A DNA stretch of 23,604 nucleotides from a virus. This document shows, piece after piece, positions 6,601-13,265 of this stretch; the stretch's first letter is position 1; each line of letters begins with the position of its first letter. Both the position numbers and the translations under genes were made by a program. Below the pieces are notes generated by a model that did not search any database, had not been told where the DNA came from, and saw only the letters and a list, made by a program, of their open reading frames with translations. The DNA lies in the IMG/VR virus record IMGVR_UViG_3300032093_000850, positions 1 to 23,604 of that record. The stretch is one strand, 5' to 3'.

Positions 6601-6962
6601 CCCAGCGTGGCGGGGATCATTCCCACCGATTCGCTGAGTTCATACGTCGGGACAAGGCGCGCGTCTTTAGGGCGCGTCAAGGCTTTGCCGGTCTGCTCAA
6701 TGTCGCGGAACATGCGCGACACGGGATTCTCTTCCCCGAGCGTCGGAACACGGCTCAAAGAGCCAAGTGTCGAAGACACCGCCGTATTGACCGCTGAGAG
6801 CGCACCTAGCGCCGACGCGCCAATGCCCTCCGCAATGCCAACTGATGACGGAGACGCTACCCGCAAGTCGTCAAAAACGCCCGACGACTTGCGAGAGCGC
6901 AAGTCGTCAAAAACGCCAGAGGATCGGCGTGGCTTGAGGTCGTCAAAAATCCCAGATGCCAC
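3642..6962 (-). CDS. Large internal virion / DNA-ejection protein candidate (1106 aa)
   Basis: The largest gene in the window. It starts with GTG at 6962; GGGAGG four bases upstream supports this. Residues 3-38 hold three 12-residue repeats of SG(I/V)FDDL(K/R). Residues 40-205 are Ala/Gly-rich and partly hydrophobic, and 210-280 form a Pro/Thr-rich linker. Residues 280-500 are helical and charged. Residues 500-830 contain segments such as TSFKSQLSNFGGNLVSAGLE and GDLLFLFRRTPANIAKRIYEYTPLG, weakly like large polyvalent-protein-associated domains (LPD38-like). A basic C-terminus ends in EAITR. I see no transglycosylase or protease motif. Its position after three other low-complexity virion proteins and before lysis genes fits the gp15/gp16-like ejection proteins of podoviruses. 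Function is inferred from size, order and composition. Confidence 0.75.
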   Translation of the reverse strand: MASGIFDDLKPRRSSGVFDDLRSRKSSGVFDDLRVASPSSVGIAEGIGASALGALSAVNTAVSSTLGSLSRVPTLGEENPVSRMFRDIEQTGKALTRPKDARLVPTYELSESVGMIPATLGKYAAAGYSGGALAPILLGTAEAVGARPEESEAAMVGKLAGKAGFPTVQRTLEAASTSPIGRALTSVGLAKGTEALLSGGSKALGALRRTEAVPAPTTPPASGVATDVAESTVPRSVAPVSEADQLTLGLDDATQTTARTGSTMPPAARREQPLMQPQEITGYANWEKFSDDPLVQERLKRTASQFVSEFETPLRVTVEHKQSGLYPGKKVGDLIESESLRDVQKKVASELGVDPSELVTRAKNGETLGRYDLLHVRTAINDVLAEEEAYFKILNSATASPDEIAKAQLRLAELNKERNALFGTFTTQRTETGRNLSALRATALRTADPITWMARAQRLAQRPLTEEERAAIIKAADMKDFGELNKLANDLTKFSMREKFLTLIKTNVLTSFKSQLSNFGGNLVSAGLEQGKEYPAFVFDRLLMPFTGVSSKSASALNPKAVADASLRGAENGAKEFMRVMRGERPMNAAVLDNMREVKFDNKALNWYVGAVRRTMGATDELFKNIAISRSLDEQARVLAQAEGKTGQAFADRVQQLIAKPTDEMSMRAMGDAEIATFQENSKLASAAEKIKDVMNIVPGAGDLLFLFRRTPANIAKRIYEYTPLGILSQGRRLVDVVYRGKSAEQRELANALGRITTGSTLGLTLGYHLAKDGKMTGFFPSNQRERDAWEEQGKLEGAIKLTEKSPWIQIAKYSPFGNLLQIGAAMYNMDQDVNVSPGEYAFGALTAPVRAVSELPMVASLSDAFEVAQKAGTPDAADAAIGLAGRTIGAMVPGSGMLRSIASGVDPIARETRGTTVAEGIKNQVLAGIPGLSQTLPVKVDPLGKVTQRPFGLAGSMFIPSQVRADLTQEDFVRKELERTGAVVGRVKRTKAETGDEYAVREQQIGTAIRNALASVIATDPIYQTYGQIDPTMARRLLAYENSQRPAEEQVDLSRINDERIRARLQGYYLEKKADQVKNVISRAQSKGQARIPTNIRSAMEAITR
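6849..6956 (-). repeat. Triplicated 12-residue FDDL repeat at the N-terminus of the 1106-aa protein
   Basis: Three in-frame 36-base units encode SGIFDDLKPRRS, SGVFDDLRSRKS and SGVFDDLRVASP. At DNA level AAGTCGTCAAAAACGCC recurs. Because DDLR and RKSS are encoded by complementary triplets, positions 6883-6893 and 6898-6908 form an 11-bp perfect stem with a 4-base loop, which would fold in the mRNA about 55 bases after the start codon. Confidence 0.85.
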
Positions 6963-8090
6963 TTAGCCTCCCGGCCACTTGGTCTTGGTGACGTTCTCGT
7001 ACCGCTGGATGACCGCCTCGCGAGGCGCAGTCCCTTCCTTAATGAGGTCCAGCGCCTCTTGATACAATGCCTGAGCTGATGTGGGTGCCGTTGCCGCATT
7101 TCCGGGGATCGCAGCGCCCAAGCCAATCTGCCGCAGCAACTCGTCAGATGACGATGTCTTCGGCGCGGTCTTTGCCGTCTCCTGCGACTTGCGGTACATC
7201 CCCAGCATGATCTCCTGCGGCGGCTTATTGGCGTTAGCCTTTGAGCCTCGCAGTCGCATAAACTCTGCAGACTTCTCGGCGCGCTCCTTGGGATCAGACA
7301 TGCTTTCGTTCCACCACGCTTCAGCCTTGTCAAGCTCGCCTTGGTATTCACGATTTGCCTGAGCCACCTGAGCGCGCGATGCAGCGGCTGACGCATACGA
7401 CTGTGCGATTGCCGCCTCAGCCTTACGCTTTTCGATGGGCGACATGGCGTCAATGCCCAACAGGTCTGACGAAATACCAGACAAAAGCTGCTTGGCCTTG
7501 TTGATGTCGTTGCCGACAAACGGGGCCAACTCCTTGGCACGCTGATTCAGCGCCTCGTCTTTCAGACGCTGCTCCAGCTTGAAGGTGCTTTCCTTCTCTT
7601 CCAGTTCAGCCTCTCTGGCCCGCTTTGCCACCACATCTTGCGGCACCAAGCCAAACCGTATCCCGCCTACCGTGACGCCCTTGGCGGGGGGAGTTGCAGG
7701 GCGGGCTGGCGGCTGGGCAGGGGCGGCGTTAAGCGCCGTGCGGATCGGGGTATCCAGCGTTCCCGTGGGACGCTCCGACGCCCCCATGCTTTGCTGCGTG
7801 GCACTAGCCAGCGCCTTCCCCATCACGCTCGGTGAGAGGGAAGACGCCGGGAGCGTCGGCTGTGGCATCGAGAACGTCCCGGCCTGAGCGGGAGCTTCCT
7901 CTTCTGGGAGCACGGAAATCCCGCCACCCGCTGCCCGATACATGTTCAGGGTGTTGATGGCATTCATCTCTTCCTGCTGCGCTTCCCGCTTCAGGCGCTC
8001 TTCGCGGTCGATCATGCCGCGCCCGTAGCTGGCCATGCCAGCGCCAACGCCACCCAAGGCCAACCGCAGTGCGTTCATAAATGGTGCCAT
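6963..8090 (-). CDS. Internal virion protein candidate (375 aa)
   Basis: A 375-residue protein of unknown family. The first 45 residues contain a Gly/Ala-rich helix (NALRLALGGVGAGMASYGRG) followed by a charged helix (DREERLKREAQQEEMNAIN). Residues 60-150 are Pro/Ala/Ser-rich and probably disordered. Residues 155-190 are coiled-coil-like (AKRAREAELEEKESTFKLEQ), and more helices follow to about 290. The C-terminus (ALYQEALDLIKEGTAPREAVIQRYENV) looks like a compact helical hairpin. It lies 9 bases after the 716-residue gene and directly precedes the GTG start of the 1106-residue gene. With these neighbours it is probably part of the set of proteins packed in the head and ejected with DNA. That role is inferred from context. 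Confidence 0.68.
   Translation of the reverse strand: MAPFMNALRLALGGVGAGMASYGRGMIDREERLKREAQQEEMNAINTLNMYRAAGGGISVLPEEEAPAQAGTFSMPQPTLPASSLSPSVMGKALASATQQSMGASERPTGTLDTPIRTALNAAPAQPPARPATPPAKGVTVGGIRFGLVPQDVVAKRAREAELEEKESTFKLEQRLKDEALNQRAKELAPFVGNDINKAKQLLSGISSDLLGIDAMSPIEKRKAEAAIAQSYASAAASRAQVAQANREYQGELDKAEAWWNESMSDPKERAEKSAEFMRLRGSKANANKPPQEIMLGMYRKSQETAKTAPKTSSSDELLRQIGLGAAIPGNAATAPTSAQALYQEALDLIKEGTAPREAVIQRYENVTKTKWPGG
6967..6972 (-). promoter_or_regulatory. Ribosome binding site that decides a GTG start
   Basis: GGGAGG followed by CTAA precedes the GTG at 6962. There is no ATG nearby in this frame, and the TAA of the previous gene is directly adjacent, so the GTG is the best start for the 1106-residue protein. 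Confidence 0.75.
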
Positions 8091-8099
8091 GATCGATCC

Positions 8100-10250
8100 T
8101 CAGAATCCGTCTGATGCACTGGTGGACCCAGTCACCCCGCCGCTTGTGCCAAACAACGCACGGATCTCAGGCGGGAGACTGCGGATAAACGCATCGCGAT
8201 CCTTCTGCTTCATCGGAGCCAGTGTCGCCGCCAGCTGCGTGAGGAACGCATTCCGCGCCTGTTGCTGCGATGCCGTGAACTGCTGTCCCGCAATCGTCCG
8301 CACCGGCTGTCCGCTGGCGTCCAGCACCGGCTTGCCGTCCGCTCCATACAGAATACCCGTCGCTTCCGTCATGCCCAAGCGTTCCCGAAGCGCACGGTCC
8401 AACTGCGCCTGTGCCGACTGCGCCTCGCGATTTAGACGGTTCTGCTCCACGGCGCTCGTTGCCATCGGCTTCCCGTTGGCATCCAGCTTCGGGACCACCT
8501 TCCCCGTCGCGTCCACCGTGTACTGCTGCCCCGTCGTTTCCGACATGGCAATCGCTTCTCGGAGCAGCCGATCCTTGTCGGCAGACGCCTGTGCCCGCTC
8601 AAACTGGGACTGGTTCTGCTCTCGACTCAGACGCGACTGTTCGGCGGCGTTCGTTTCAATCTGGTTGCCATTCCGGTCCAGCTTCGGAACGACCTTCCCT
8701 TCGGCATCCACGACATACTGACGACCCGTCGTCTCCGACAACTGGATCGCTTCGCGAAGCGCCCGCTCCTTTGCGTTCTGTGATGCCTGAAACGCCTGTT
8801 CGCTGGACTGCAGCGCCGTGCGCTGCTCGCGATCCAACCTGCTCTCCCCCGCCTGAAACGTCTGCTGCTGCTGCTGCAGCCGCTCCCGTGCGGCCAACTC
8901 GTTCGCTGCCACCCGCTCCCGGCTGGACATCTCGGCGTACCCCAGCGCCAACTGGCCCGACTGATACTCCTTCGTCGCCATGTCTCGCGCCGACTGCAGA
9001 TCCAACTCGCGTCCCTTGAGACGTTCGTTCTGCGCCAGTTCTGCCGCACGGGCTTCGATGTCGGCTTTCGCCTTGGACGACTCGACGTTCGCCCGGAAGA
9101 CGCCCAGTTCCTGTTCGCCCACCGTGCCCAGCGTCTGGCCCAGCTGCTGCACCAAGAACTGCTGGCGCTGCTGCTCCCGCGCCATCGCCTCCTTGAGCAG
9201 ATCCGCCTCCATCGTGGCCTGTGCGCGAGCGAACTGGCCCGCGATGTCGCCCATGCGCCCTGCTGCGATTGAGGACGCGGCAATGCCACGCCGTGCCATC
9301 TCTTCGTCCAGCGCCATCTGGCTGGCCTGACGCTCGGCTTCCAAGTTCGCCATCGCGGCTTCCCGCTGCGCGGCAAAGGCCGGATCGTCATAGACCGACC
9401 CTTCCTCTTCCATGCCCGTCAGGCGGGACAGGAGACGGCTGGTGAGGGCCTGAGTCGTCGTGCCCTGCTGGAACGCCTGACCCAAGGCAAACGGTGCGGC
9501 AGCAGAGGGTGCGCCGTACCCCATTGCTGGGGCAGCGCCCATCCCGCCCATGCCGCCGTCGCCCATGTCCTCGTAGCCCATGTCGCCAAAGGCCATCCCA
9601 CCTTCGTCCATGCCACCGCCTTCCACGCCCTCGCCCACCCCGGCAAAAGCGCCCTGCATCCCTTCAAAGCCACCCTGTGCGAAGAGGGCTTGCAGGGACG
9701 CCATCATGTCGGGCGAGACTTGCCCGCCAGCGGCAGGGGCGGATGTCGCACCACCCAGCGCCTGAGAAACCTGCGACGGCAGGTTGCCACCGCTCGGCTC
9801 ATACCACGGGTTCTCGACCACCTCATCACGACCAACGCCCCGGATGTACTGGTACTGCTCGACCCCCGCAGGGCGAAGCCATGAGGTGACTTGCTTGTTG
9901 CCTCCATATGTCACCCACGGGGTGGGCGTAGCCCCGGCAGGGACTTCGGGGCGGCTCATGTCAATAAAGTTCTTGCCAGCCTCTAGCTTGACATTGCTAG
10001 GGGCAACCTTTGCCGTCATGAACGCATCGGGCGCAACCTCTCGCGGCGGGGGAGCCGGTCGCGCCTGTCCCTGCTGCTGCATCTGGGCGAACGTCTGCGT
10101 CTGCTGCCCGCCCATCTGGCGAGCCGCAGGACGAGGCTGGGCTGGCCGCTGCCGTGGGGCGGCTCCACCCACCCCGCCGCCCGCGTTCCCCCCGAACAGT
10201 TGCGTCTGGGGGCTAGGGAGAACGCCAAGCGCCGTGTTGTATGTGGCCAT
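8100..10250 (-). CDS. Gln/Ala-rich internal virion protein candidate with coiled coils and repeats (716 aa)
   Basis: A 716-residue protein of unknown family. Residues 20-70 are Gly/Pro/Gln-rich. Residues 84-163 are a more ordered patch with aromatic residues (TPWVTYGGNKQVTSWLRPAG, EQYQYIRG). Residues 193-246 are Gly/Met/Asp-rich low complexity. Residues 285-495 form a long Ala/Gln/Glu helix or coiled coil. Residues 498-660 hold three related units beginning LREAIxxSETTG. The C-terminal part (QQQARNAFLTQLAATLAPMKQKDRDAFIRSLPPEIRALFG, 662-701, is helical). The start codon shares a base with the preceding stop (TAATG). Order and composition resemble podovirus internal core or ejection proteins. 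A tail or tape-like structural role is the alternative. Confidence 0.7.
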   Translation of the reverse strand: MATYNTALGVLPSPQTQLFGGNAGGGVGGAAPRQRPAQPRPAARQMGGQQTQTFAQMQQQGQARPAPPPREVAPDAFMTAKVAPSNVKLEAGKNFIDMSRPEVPAGATPTPWVTYGGNKQVTSWLRPAGVEQYQYIRGVGRDEVVENPWYEPSGGNLPSQVSQALGGATSAPAAGGQVSPDMMASLQALFAQGGFEGMQGAFAGVGEGVEGGGMDEGGMAFGDMGYEDMGDGGMGGMGAAPAMGYGAPSAAAPFALGQAFQQGTTTQALTSRLLSRLTGMEEEGSVYDDPAFAAQREAAMANLEAERQASQMALDEEMARRGIAASSIAAGRMGDIAGQFARAQATMEADLLKEAMAREQQRQQFLVQQLGQTLGTVGEQELGVFRANVESSKAKADIEARAAELAQNERLKGRELDLQSARDMATKEYQSGQLALGYAEMSSRERVAANELAARERLQQQQQTFQAGESRLDREQRTALQSSEQAFQASQNAKERALREAIQLSETTGRQYVVDAEGKVVPKLDRNGNQIETNAAEQSRLSREQNQSQFERAQASADKDRLLREAIAMSETTGQQYTVDATGKVVPKLDANGKPMATSAVEQNRLNREAQSAQAQLDRALRERLGMTEATGILYGADGKPVLDASGQPVRTIAGQQFTASQQQARNAFLTQLAATLAPMKQKDRDAFIRSLPPEIRALFGTSGGVTGSTSASDGF
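8271..8759 (-). repeat. Three imperfect 58-65-residue coding repeats
   Basis: Within the 716-residue protein the units start at residues 498, 563 and 621 with LREAIQLSETTG, LREAIAMSETTG and LRERLGMTEATG. Each continues with a short beta-like hairpin (QYVVDAEGKVVPKLDRNGN in unit one, QYTVDATGKVVPKLDANGK in unit two, a shorter LYGADGKPVLDASGQ in unit three) and then a Gln/Arg-rich helix. The first two units are clearly closer to each other than to the third. Confidence 0.85.
9513..9674 (-). repeat. Gly/Met/Asp-rich low-complexity tract
   Basis: Residues 193-246 of the 716-residue protein are mostly Gly, Met, Asp and Glu, with repeated GGM, GDMG and EDMG words. The DNA shows matching CCCAT/CCATG triplet-type repetition. 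It is probably a flexible linker between the ordered N-terminal patch and the coiled-coil region. Confidence 0.75.
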
Positions 10251-11176
10251 TACCGGCCTCCCAGCCCAGTGTACTGCCCACCATAAGGCGCGTTAAATCC
10301 CGCCAAGATGCTGGGTGCAAACATCGCCATCAGTCGGGCGCGAGCTTCCGCTTCCTGCTGGGCGCGTTCCATCTGCTCCCGCTCCAGCGCCAACTGCCCC
10401 TGACTGCCAGCAAGCCCAGCCGCTGCCTGTGCGCCCTGCCCAATCGCCATCATCCCTTCCTTCGACTTCCACCACGGAGTCGAGGACGGCGGGGCCGCAT
10501 TGGGCGCAGAAGTCGGCGCAGCAAATCGGCCCATCGGCTGATTGGGCTGGTTGGTGATCATCGCGGACGGATCCACGCGAGTCCCGCCATACGTCCCGCT
10601 GCCTACCTGAGACAGCGAGGGCGTCATGTTCGTCATGGTTGGCTGAGGAGGCGCTATGCGGTTAGGAACCGATGCGGCCACCTGTCGTGCTGCCGTGGGG
10701 TTCGCCGTAGACACGCCCCGACCCAAGCGCATGGCCGCAGACGGCCCCTGCGCTGCGCTATCAGCCAGATAACTGGTCGCGTCAAACCCGCCAGTGCCGC
10801 CGGACATTCCATCAAAGACTGAACGCTGCAGGTTGATGTCTGGAATATCCAGCCCAGCAAAGTCGCCACCGCCAACCGCGCTGATCTTGTCGCCCAAGGC
10901 GTTGACCTTCCGGGCGGTGAGGAGGTTCTTGATGCCCCCCTTGAGCGCCTGACCCGTCTGGCCCGCCATGTACCCCGACGCGCCACCCTTGAGGCCCTCG
11001 ACAAGGTCAAAGCCAATCCCAGACTGCCCCGGACGATCCAGCCCGCGCATGGCCGCGCCAACCGCCGCGCCAGCCAACGGACCCCCGATAGCGCCAGCCG
11101 CCATAGGAGCCAGCGCCTGCAGCACACCCTTGTTCCGGTCGTACAGACCCGCCAGCCCACCACGCTTCCGTGCCAT
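10250..11176 (-). CDS. Gly/Ala-rich internal virion protein candidate (308 aa)
   Basis: A 308-residue protein that I do not recognise by family. The N-terminus is basic (MARKRGGLAGLYDRNKG) and leads into a Gly/Ala-rich helical stretch at about residues 19-46 (LQALAPMAAGAIGGPLAG), which could insert in or cross a membrane. Residues 100-250 are low in order and rich in Gly, Ser, Pro and Thr. Residues 255-292 are a Gln/Glu helix (LALEREQMERAQQEAEARAR), and the end is Gly/Tyr-rich. It starts 2 bases after a tiny lysine-rich gene and overlaps the next start by one base. Small Gly/Ala-rich membrane-active proteins in this position are typical of podovirus ejection sets, so that role is inferred. 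Confidence 0.68.
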   Translation of the reverse strand: MARKRGGLAGLYDRNKGVLQALAPMAAGAIGGPLAGAAVGAAMRGLDRPGQSGIGFDLVEGLKGGASGYMAGQTGQALKGGIKNLLTARKVNALGDKISAVGGGDFAGLDIPDINLQRSVFDGMSGGTGGFDATSYLADSAAQGPSAAMRLGRGVSTANPTAARQVAASVPNRIAPPQPTMTNMTPSLSQVGSGTYGGTRVDPSAMITNQPNQPMGRFAAPTSAPNAAPPSSTPWWKSKEGMMAIGQGAQAAAGLAGSQGQLALEREQMERAQQEAEARARLMAMFAPSILAGFNAPYGGQYTGLGGR

Positions 11177-11178
11177 CG

Positions 11179-11361
11179 TTACTTCCTCCCTGTGCGCTTG
11201 AGCGCGACCTTGGGCTTCGCCCGTTCTGGTAGTGCAGTATAGGACTTCTTCGGGGTGGACTCAATGAACTCTTTGGCAACCGCCTTGGAGATCCCCGTCT
11301 TCCCCGTCCCGCCAGCCGCAGCGTACATGGCCCGCTGCTGGGCCTTGCTCTTGATCGGCAT
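11179..11361 (-). CDS. Small basic protein (KSKAQQRAMYAAA type)
   Basis: A 60-residue, strongly basic protein starting MPIKSKAQQRAMYAAAGG, followed by GKTGISKAVAKEFI and a Lys/Arg/Pro-rich tail. Short proteins opening with this K-S-K-A-Q-Q-R pattern are common in phage structural regions and, from memory, resemble families such as DUF3008; none has a known function that I can cite. The ATG at 11361 shares a base with the preceding stop (TGATG). The frame is open upstream, but the extension overlaps the neighbouring genes in another frame. A virion-associated nucleic-acid-binding role is a guess from charge and position. Confidence 0.72.
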   Translation of the reverse strand: MPIKSKAQQRAMYAAAGGTGKTGISKAVAKEFIESTPKKSYTALPERAKPKVALKRTGRK

Positions 11362-11537
11362 CAGTCGTTCCCCTTGGCCTGTCGAGCCACGGCGGCATTG
11401 TCCACCAGATTCGGATACGGTCGTCCCGCCGCCTTGGCCTTGGCCTTCGCTGCCGCCTTCTGCTTGGGCGACAGCGTGGTGGGCTTCGCGTCCTTCGGGG
11501 CGTCCTTGCGCCAAAAGGCGATCTTCTTCTTGGGCAT
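11361..11537 (-). CDS. Small Lys/Ala-rich basic protein
   Basis: A 58-residue protein: a basic start (MPKKKIAFWRKDAPKDAKP), then a Lys/Ala helix (SPKQKAAAKAKAKAAGRPYP), then NLVDNAAVARQAKG. The GRPYPNLVDN segment looks conserved in phage proteins known to me only by pattern. The start at 11537 is chosen because it lies directly after the fibre gene stop (11540) and gives a protein of uniform composition. It is coupled to the next small basic gene by a TGATG junction. The function is unknown; a DNA-condensing or minor virion protein is possible. Confidence 0.72.
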   Translation of the reverse strand: MPKKKIAFWRKDAPKDAKPTTLSPKQKAAAKAKAKAAGRPYPNLVDNAAVARQAKGND

Positions 11538-11539
11538 TG

Positions 11540-12259
11540 TCAGATCCGGTTGATCGTCGCAATCACGGACGGGACACGGGGAACGCTCCCCGCCGCCGGG
11601 ATCGTCTCCAGCGACACCAGCGTACTGGGCGACTGCCAGTACAACTGGACGTAGTCGTTCGCTGCCATCGGGACGAAGATGTTCCACATCGCCAGCATGT
11701 GCCCGTCCCCAGACCCGTGCTTCTTGGGCAGGGTGATCTGCCCTGCACTATCTGGGATGTTCGTCCCGTTCTTCTTCCACCAGAAGTAGATGTTGTGTTC
11801 AGCCGAGTCCGTGTTCTTGACCTGAGCGCTGAACATGATGTTGTAGTCGCCCGCATACGTCACGCGGATTTGCGACCCACTGATCAGTGCGGTGCCACGG
11901 GTCGTCCCGGTGCTGTTCAGCGTCACCAACTGCTGCGTGTTGATCGTCGCGGTGGGCTGGTCCGTCGTGTCGTAGAAGTCTCCGTACCAGTGCGCCCATG
12001 CCGACAACACCCACGACCCGGACACCATGCTGTAGGTGTCCCCGGTGTCCGTGGCGTAGTACGTCGAGCCATCCGCACTGGTGACGGGTCGTGACGCCAA
12101 CGTGCCAGACTGCACATGAACACTCGCATCCGCATCATGCGCGTTAAACTGCTCGCGCAACGTGTTGTCATTGCCGCGCACATCATTCGCGTTCACTGGC
12201 GCAGGGCCGGGGAACGGACTGACGAACGGTCGGACTTGATGCGAAGAGACGGAGGCCAT
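11540..12259 (-). CDS. Tail fibre / receptor-binding protein with jelly-roll-like C-terminus
   Basis: A 239-residue protein. Residues 22-85 match the N-terminal domain of the next upstream fibre protein, with NDNTLR at 30-35, HDADASVHVQS at 41-51 and TDTG at 70-73 in identical positions; this is probably the virion attachment domain. Residues 86-239 alternate in beta strands (DYNIMFSAQVKNTD, HNIYFWWKKNGTNIPDS, NDYVQLYWQSPS, VIATINRI), a pattern like C1q/TNF-type jelly-roll heads on phage fibres. It starts 7 bases after the 332-residue gene. Surface binding to the host is inferred. It could also be a trimeric decoration protein. Confidence 0.75.
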   Translation of the reverse strand: MASVSSHQVRPFVSPFPGPAPVNANDVRGNDNTLREQFNAHDADASVHVQSGTLASRPVTSADGSTYYATDTGDTYSMVSGSWVLSAWAHWYGDFYDTTDQPTATINTQQLVTLNSTGTTRGTALISGSQIRVTYAGDYNIMFSAQVKNTDSAEHNIYFWWKKNGTNIPDSAGQITLPKKHGSGDGHMLAMWNIFVPMAANDYVQLYWQSPSTLVSLETIPAAGSVPRVPSVIATINRI

Positions 12260-12266
12260 GTGCTAG

Positions 12267-13265
12267 TTACGGCACGTAGTTCTGACCAAGCACGGCGATG
12301 TACGGGCCGACAGCGCCAACTCCTCCAATAACAACCTGAAGGATATCCATGCGACCAGCGGTGGTCGTCCATGTTGGAGCCACGCCACCAGCATAGACCG
12401 CATTGGTGATGGTCAGTGTCCTCCCGCCAGTTCCGTCTTGCACGATCTGCAAAATCACAGACCCGACGTTAAGAGAACCAAGCGTCAGCGTTGCGTTCCC
12501 CGTCAGGGTGACTCTGGTGATTGAACTGGTAAGATTGACCGTCTGTGTGCCAGAGGCTGAAACCGCTCCATAGGTTTCAATAATGCGTGTACCAGCACCA
12601 AGCGTAATGCTGGTGTTAAACGTCACGCTATTCGTAAACGTGTACGATGTTCCGCCAAACGTCCCGCCAGCAATGCCTGACGCCGCGATCCCCGTCAGCG
12701 ATGCGCCAGACCCGCTAAACGTGTTCGCCGTGACTGTGCCAGAGGCGGTAATTCCTCCGACATACAAGTCGCGCCAGCGCAGCGAAGTCGTCCCCAGATC
12801 GTTCGTTGCCGTCACGCTGGGCACTACGCTAGTGTTGACGCGCCCCGTCACCGACACGGTGTCCGTTGTCGCATTGCCCAGCGCCACGTTGCCATTGATC
12901 GTCCCGTCGCCCGTGATCGTGGCATTGCCTGTGACCGACGCATTACCGCCCACCGAGAGATCACTTGGGAGGGTGACCGCGCCAGTGGACTGGATATAGG
13001 AGATCTCCTCCCATGTCGAGCCGTTGTCGTACCACAGCTTGACGCTCCCCGTATCCGTCGTCAGCCACTTCCGCCCAGCCGTCCCCGCCGAAGGACGCGC
13101 TGCCAGCGTGGACGACTGCAGATGGATACCCGAGTCGTCGTCGTGCGTGACATACGCATCACGCAGCGTGTTGTCGTTCGCCTTGACCACCGTGGCGTCG
13201 AGCGCATCCCCGTTCGACGGGTTGGTGAATGCCGCGACTCCGTGCTGTCCGACTGTTGTCGCCAT
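12267..13265 (-). CDS. Tail fibre protein with glycine/threonine-rich beta shaft
   Basis: A 332-residue protein. The N-terminal domain (residues 1-90) carries NDNTLR at 30-35, HDDDSGIHLQS at 41-51 and TDTGSVKLWYDNGSTWEEI at 70-88. Residues 95-150 are a regular run of short strands (SVGGNASVTGNATITGDGTI), typical of trimeric beta-helical fibre shafts. The segment NDLGTTSLRWRDLYVGGI (about 163-180) matches the common motif in phage fibres that often comes before a GTVTANTFSG stretch, also present here. The C-terminal third is beta-rich (RTLTITNAVYAGG). No chaperone or SGNH hydrolase domain is seen. The start shares no bases with the preceding TAA but is directly adjacent. Confidence 0.8.
   Translation of the reverse strand: MATTVGQHGVAAFTNPSNGDALDATVVKANDNTLRDAYVTHDDDSGIHLQSSTLAARPSAGTAGRKWLTTDTGSVKLWYDNGSTWEEISYIQSTGAVTLPSDLSVGGNASVTGNATITGDGTINGNVALGNATTDTVSVTGRVNTSVVPSVTATNDLGTTSLRWRDLYVGGITASGTVTANTFSGSGASLTGIAASGIAGGTFGGTSYTFTNSVTFNTSITLGAGTRIIETYGAVSASGTQTVNLTSSITRVTLTGNATLTLGSLNVGSVILQIVQDGTGGRTLTITNAVYAGGVAPTWTTTAGRMDILQVVIGGVGAVGPYIAVLGQNYVP

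Noticed and set aside
3642-6962. Tape measure protein of a long-tailed phage
   Set aside because: The neighbours are podovirus-type portal, adaptor and hub genes with no tail tube, tail terminator or sheath genes, and the large protein lies after the fibre genes and not between tube and baseplate genes.
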